In this document: positions 14,596-16,411 of the stretch, in pieces | How positions within the stretch are numbered: position 1 is the first letter of the stretch | How the letters are laid out: every line of letters begins with the position of its first letter | DNA from: DATEEW01 sp035273665 | GTDB lineage: Bacteria; Pseudomonadota; Gammaproteobacteria; Burkholderiales; SG8-39 | DNA: 16,411 bases | Assembly: GCA_035273665.1 (NCBI GenBank) | Contig: DATEOW010000088.1 | Location: 1-16,411 of the forward strand | Reading direction: 5' to 3' | Notes under the pieces: model-generated | The model's input: only the letters and a program-made list of their open reading frames with translations | What the model was told of the DNA's origin: nothing | Database searches by the model: none | Program-made: the position numbers and the translations under genes

Positions 14596-15262
14596 GGTCC
14601 TGCCTTTGCTGCGTCTTTTGCAACTGTCCAGCCCTGCGTTACCGGTCGGGGCTTATAGCTACTCTCAGGCGCTCGAATGGGCGGTTGAGGATGGCACGGT
14701 CACAAACCGCGAGAGCGCACAAGCTTGGATTGGCGACGCCCTAAAATTTTCGATTGCTCGTTTTGAAGCACCCGTGTGGTGGCGGCTTTATCAAGCTTGG
14801 GCGCAAGAAGACACTCGCACGGCGACACATTGGAACGAACGCTTTATCGCTTCACGCGAATCGGCGGAGTTGCGGGCGGAATCACTGCAAATGGGTTACT
14901 CATTAAGGCTATTGCTTGGCGACTTGCAAGAATTCGACATCGCGCCGTTAAAAGAAATGCAAGAACTGGCATACCCGACTGTTGCCGCTTTCGCGGCACG
15001 GCAGTGGGAAGTGGAACCACGTGCGGGGCTTGCCGCATATTGCTGGGCGTGGGCCGAGAATCAAGTGATGGCCGCGCTGAAAGCGGTCCCACTCGGGCAA
15101 GTGGCAGGGCAACGTCTTCTTTCCGCGTTATTGCCGACGATTGAGCAAGCGGTCGACGAAGCGCTGCATCTTGCCGACGAAGAATTAAGCAACTTCACAC
15201 CGGGCCTCGCCATTGCGAGCAGCCTGCACGAAACCCAATACAGCCGCTTATTCCGCTCTTGA
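14579..15262 (+). CDS. ureF: Urease accessory protein UreF
   Basis: 227 aa from the ATG at 14579 (MAMINKVLPLLRLL); ATGs at 14567 and 14585 are also in frame, and none has a strong ribosome binding site. UreF is the all-helical middle piece of the UreDFG nickel-loading complex. The hallmark is LSSPALPVGAYSYSQALEWA near residues 16-35, a sequence conserved across UreF. Later SRESAELRAESLQMGYSL and the C-terminal SSLHETQYSRLFRS match the family's conserved ends. It overlaps ureE by 17 bases and is followed seven bases later by ureG, so UreE, UreF and UreG are produced from one message. Confidence 0.95.
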   Translation: MAMINKVLPLLRLLQLSSPALPVGAYSYSQALEWAVEDGTVTNRESAQAWIGDALKFSIARFEAPVWWRLYQAWAQEDTRTATHWNERFIASRESAELRAESLQMGYSLRLLLGDLQEFDIAPLKEMQELAYPTVAAFAARQWEVEPRAGLAAYCWAWAENQVMAALKAVPLGQVAGQRLLSALLPTIEQAVDEALHLADEELSNFTPGLAIASSLHETQYSRLFRS

Positions 15263-15269
15263 TCAACTC

Positions 15270-15893
15270 ATGAAAAATAAAACAACTTTACGCGTTGGAA
15301 TCGGGGGTCCCGTGGGCTCCGGCAAAACGGCCCTCACCTTGTCGCTCTGTCGCGCGCTGCGGGACAAGTACAACATCGCTGTAGTGACGAACGATATCTA
15401 TACCGAGGAAGACGCGCAGTTTCTTACGCGCAACGAAGCGCTTGCGCCGGAGCGCATTATCGGCGTGGAAACCGGCGGTTGTCCCCATACGGCAATTCGG
15501 GAGGATGCTTCGATCAACCTTGAAGCGGTCGCGCGATTGAATGATCGTTTTCCGGGCCTCGATGTCATTTTTGTCGAAAGCGGCGGAGACAACCTCGCGG
15601 CGACCTTCAGTCCGGAACTCTCCGATCTCACGCTCTACGTCATTGATGTTGCCGCTGGAGACAAGATTCCACGTAAAGGCGGGCCGGGTATTACGAAGAG
15701 CGACTTGCTGATCATCAACAAGATCGACCTCGCGCCAATGGTCGGTGCGTCGCTCGAAGTGATGGAACGCGACGCAAAAAAAATGCGGGGCGAGCGCCCT
15801 TTTCAGTTTACCAATCTGAAAACAGGCCAAGGCTTAGCCGAAGTGATCGCTTTCATCGAAAAGCGCGGCATGCTCAACGTCGCCCATCTTTAA
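15270..15893 (+). CDS. ureG: Urease accessory GTPase UreG
   Basis: 207 aa from the ATG at 15270, which gives MKNKTTLRVGIGGPVGSGKT; a frame reaching further upstream overlaps ureF and is not the start. UreG is a SIMIBI-class GTPase that binds nickel and hands it to urease on GTP hydrolysis. The P-loop is GPVGSGKT (13-20), the nickel-binding motif is C71-P72-H73 in ETGGCPHTAIRED, the next switch motif is ESGGDN (103-108), and the guanine-specificity motif is NKID (150-153). The length matches the family. It is followed after 22 bases by the HupE/UreJ gene. Confidence 0.97.
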   Translation: MKNKTTLRVGIGGPVGSGKTALTLSLCRALRDKYNIAVVTNDIYTEEDAQFLTRNEALAPERIIGVETGGCPHTAIREDASINLEAVARLNDRFPGLDVIFVESGGDNLAATFSPELSDLTLYVIDVAAGDKIPRKGGPGITKSDLLIINKIDLAPMVGASLEVMERDAKKMRGERPFQFTNLKTGQGLAEVIAFIEKRGMLNVAHL

Positions 15894-15915
15894 GAAAGTC
15901 TAAAAAGGAAGGACC

Positions 15916-16411
15916 ATGATCCGAAAACTCGCTGCTGTATGCGCTCTTGCATTGATTTCATCCGCAGCCTTGGGCCATCCGGCGCAAGAACATCTTTCCG
16001 GCGTCGCCGCAGGGTTTGCACACCCCTTCATGGGGGTCGATCATCTGCTCGCGATGGTGGCATTGGGCATTTGGGCTGCGCAATGCAAAGGCCCGTCGAT
16101 GCTCTTAGCGCCTGCCGTTTTCATCCTGAGCATGGTGGCGGGTGCCGTCTTTGCGTTGAACGGCGGCGTTGTCGCGTTTGCCGAACATGGAATCGCCTTT
16201 TCCGTGCTGATTATCGGACTATTCGTTGCGATGGTTCCCGCGCAGGGAATCGTCCGGACTTTGGCCTTAGCTTTGGTTGCGCTTGGAGCAACGATGCACG
16301 GTTTTGCGCACGCGGTTCAAGCGCCTACTGAAAGCGCCATTCAGCTCATCCTTGGATTTGCAATCGGGACGAGCATGCTTCATGGCTTTGGACTCCTTCT
16401 GGGCTGTGCCC
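15916..16411 (+). CDS. hupE: HupE/UreJ nickel permease, C-terminus cut by window edge
   Basis: 165 codons are visible from the ATG at 15916, preceded by the strong ribosome binding site AAGGA; the gene runs off the right edge. Residues 1-20 are a signal peptide or first helix (KLAAVCALALISSAALG). The family signature FAHPFMGVDHLLAMVALGIW occurs at 35-53, with H36, D42 and H43 in the HPxxGxDH motif thought to bind nickel. Later hydrophobic segments contain more conserved His (GATMHGFAHA, SMLHGFGLLLG). HupE and UreJ proteins import nickel for hydrogenase and urease; position right after ureG argues for the urease role (ureJ would be an equally valid name). Confidence 0.9.
   Translation, partial: MIRKLAAVCALALISSAALGHPAQEHLSGVAAGFAHPFMGVDHLLAMVALGIWAAQCKGPSMLLAPAVFILSMVAGAVFALNGGVVAFAEHGIAFSVLIIGLFVAMVPAQGIVRTLALALVALGATMHGFAHAVQAPTESAIQLILGFAIGTSMLHGFGLLLGCA

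Overview
The window looks like a chromosomal segment of a betaproteobacterium. The basis is the tsaB-rimI-type 4 uracil-DNA glycosylase block, the urtABCDE/ure arrangement, the moderately high GC and the protein sequence style; no rRNA or other marker gene allows a finer call. There is no integrase, intact transposase, CRISPR array or tRNA, and most coding regions look ordinary and intact.

Left part (1-3750, all on the minus strand). Two short operons read leftwards. tsaB, rimI and a type 4 uracil-DNA glycosylase gene are joined by 4-base ATGA overlaps and deal with tRNA t6A modification, ribosomal protein acetylation and DNA repair. Next come lemA (lipoprotein), a secreted or membrane-anchored TPM-domain protein with a glycine-rich tail, and a second TPM-domain protein cut by the left window edge. 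These three are also packed with 1-4 base junctions and form the well-known LemA/TPM envelope cassette.

Right part (3813-16411, plus strand apart from one tiny gene). This is a complete urea import and hydrolysis island: a TauE/SafE-type membrane exporter whose end overlaps ureD; ureD; the five-gene urea ABC transporter urtABCDE; the urease structural genes ureA, ureB and ureC; the nickel-insertion genes ureE, ureF and ureG; and a HupE/UreJ nickel permease gene cut by the right edge. UrtA captures urea in the periplasm, UrtBC with the UrtDE ATPases import it, UreABC hydrolyses it to ammonia and carbamate, and UreDEFG load the nickel centre, with HupE/UreJ probably supplying nickel. All active-site ligands of UreC are present.

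Non-coding points. A sigma-54-like -24/-12 element lies upstream of urtA, which would fit nitrogen control. A perfect 11-bp hairpin separates urtA from urtB. The 307-base urtE-ureA gap holds nested inverted repeats that no gene explains. A 47-codon DUF3096-like gene with a strong ribosome binding site lies on the minus strand between ureC and ureE.

I did not find a convincing new multi-gene system. The items most worth a second look are the structured urtE-ureA gap, the embedded DUF3096 gene, the sigma-54 candidate and the TauE-UreD coupling.
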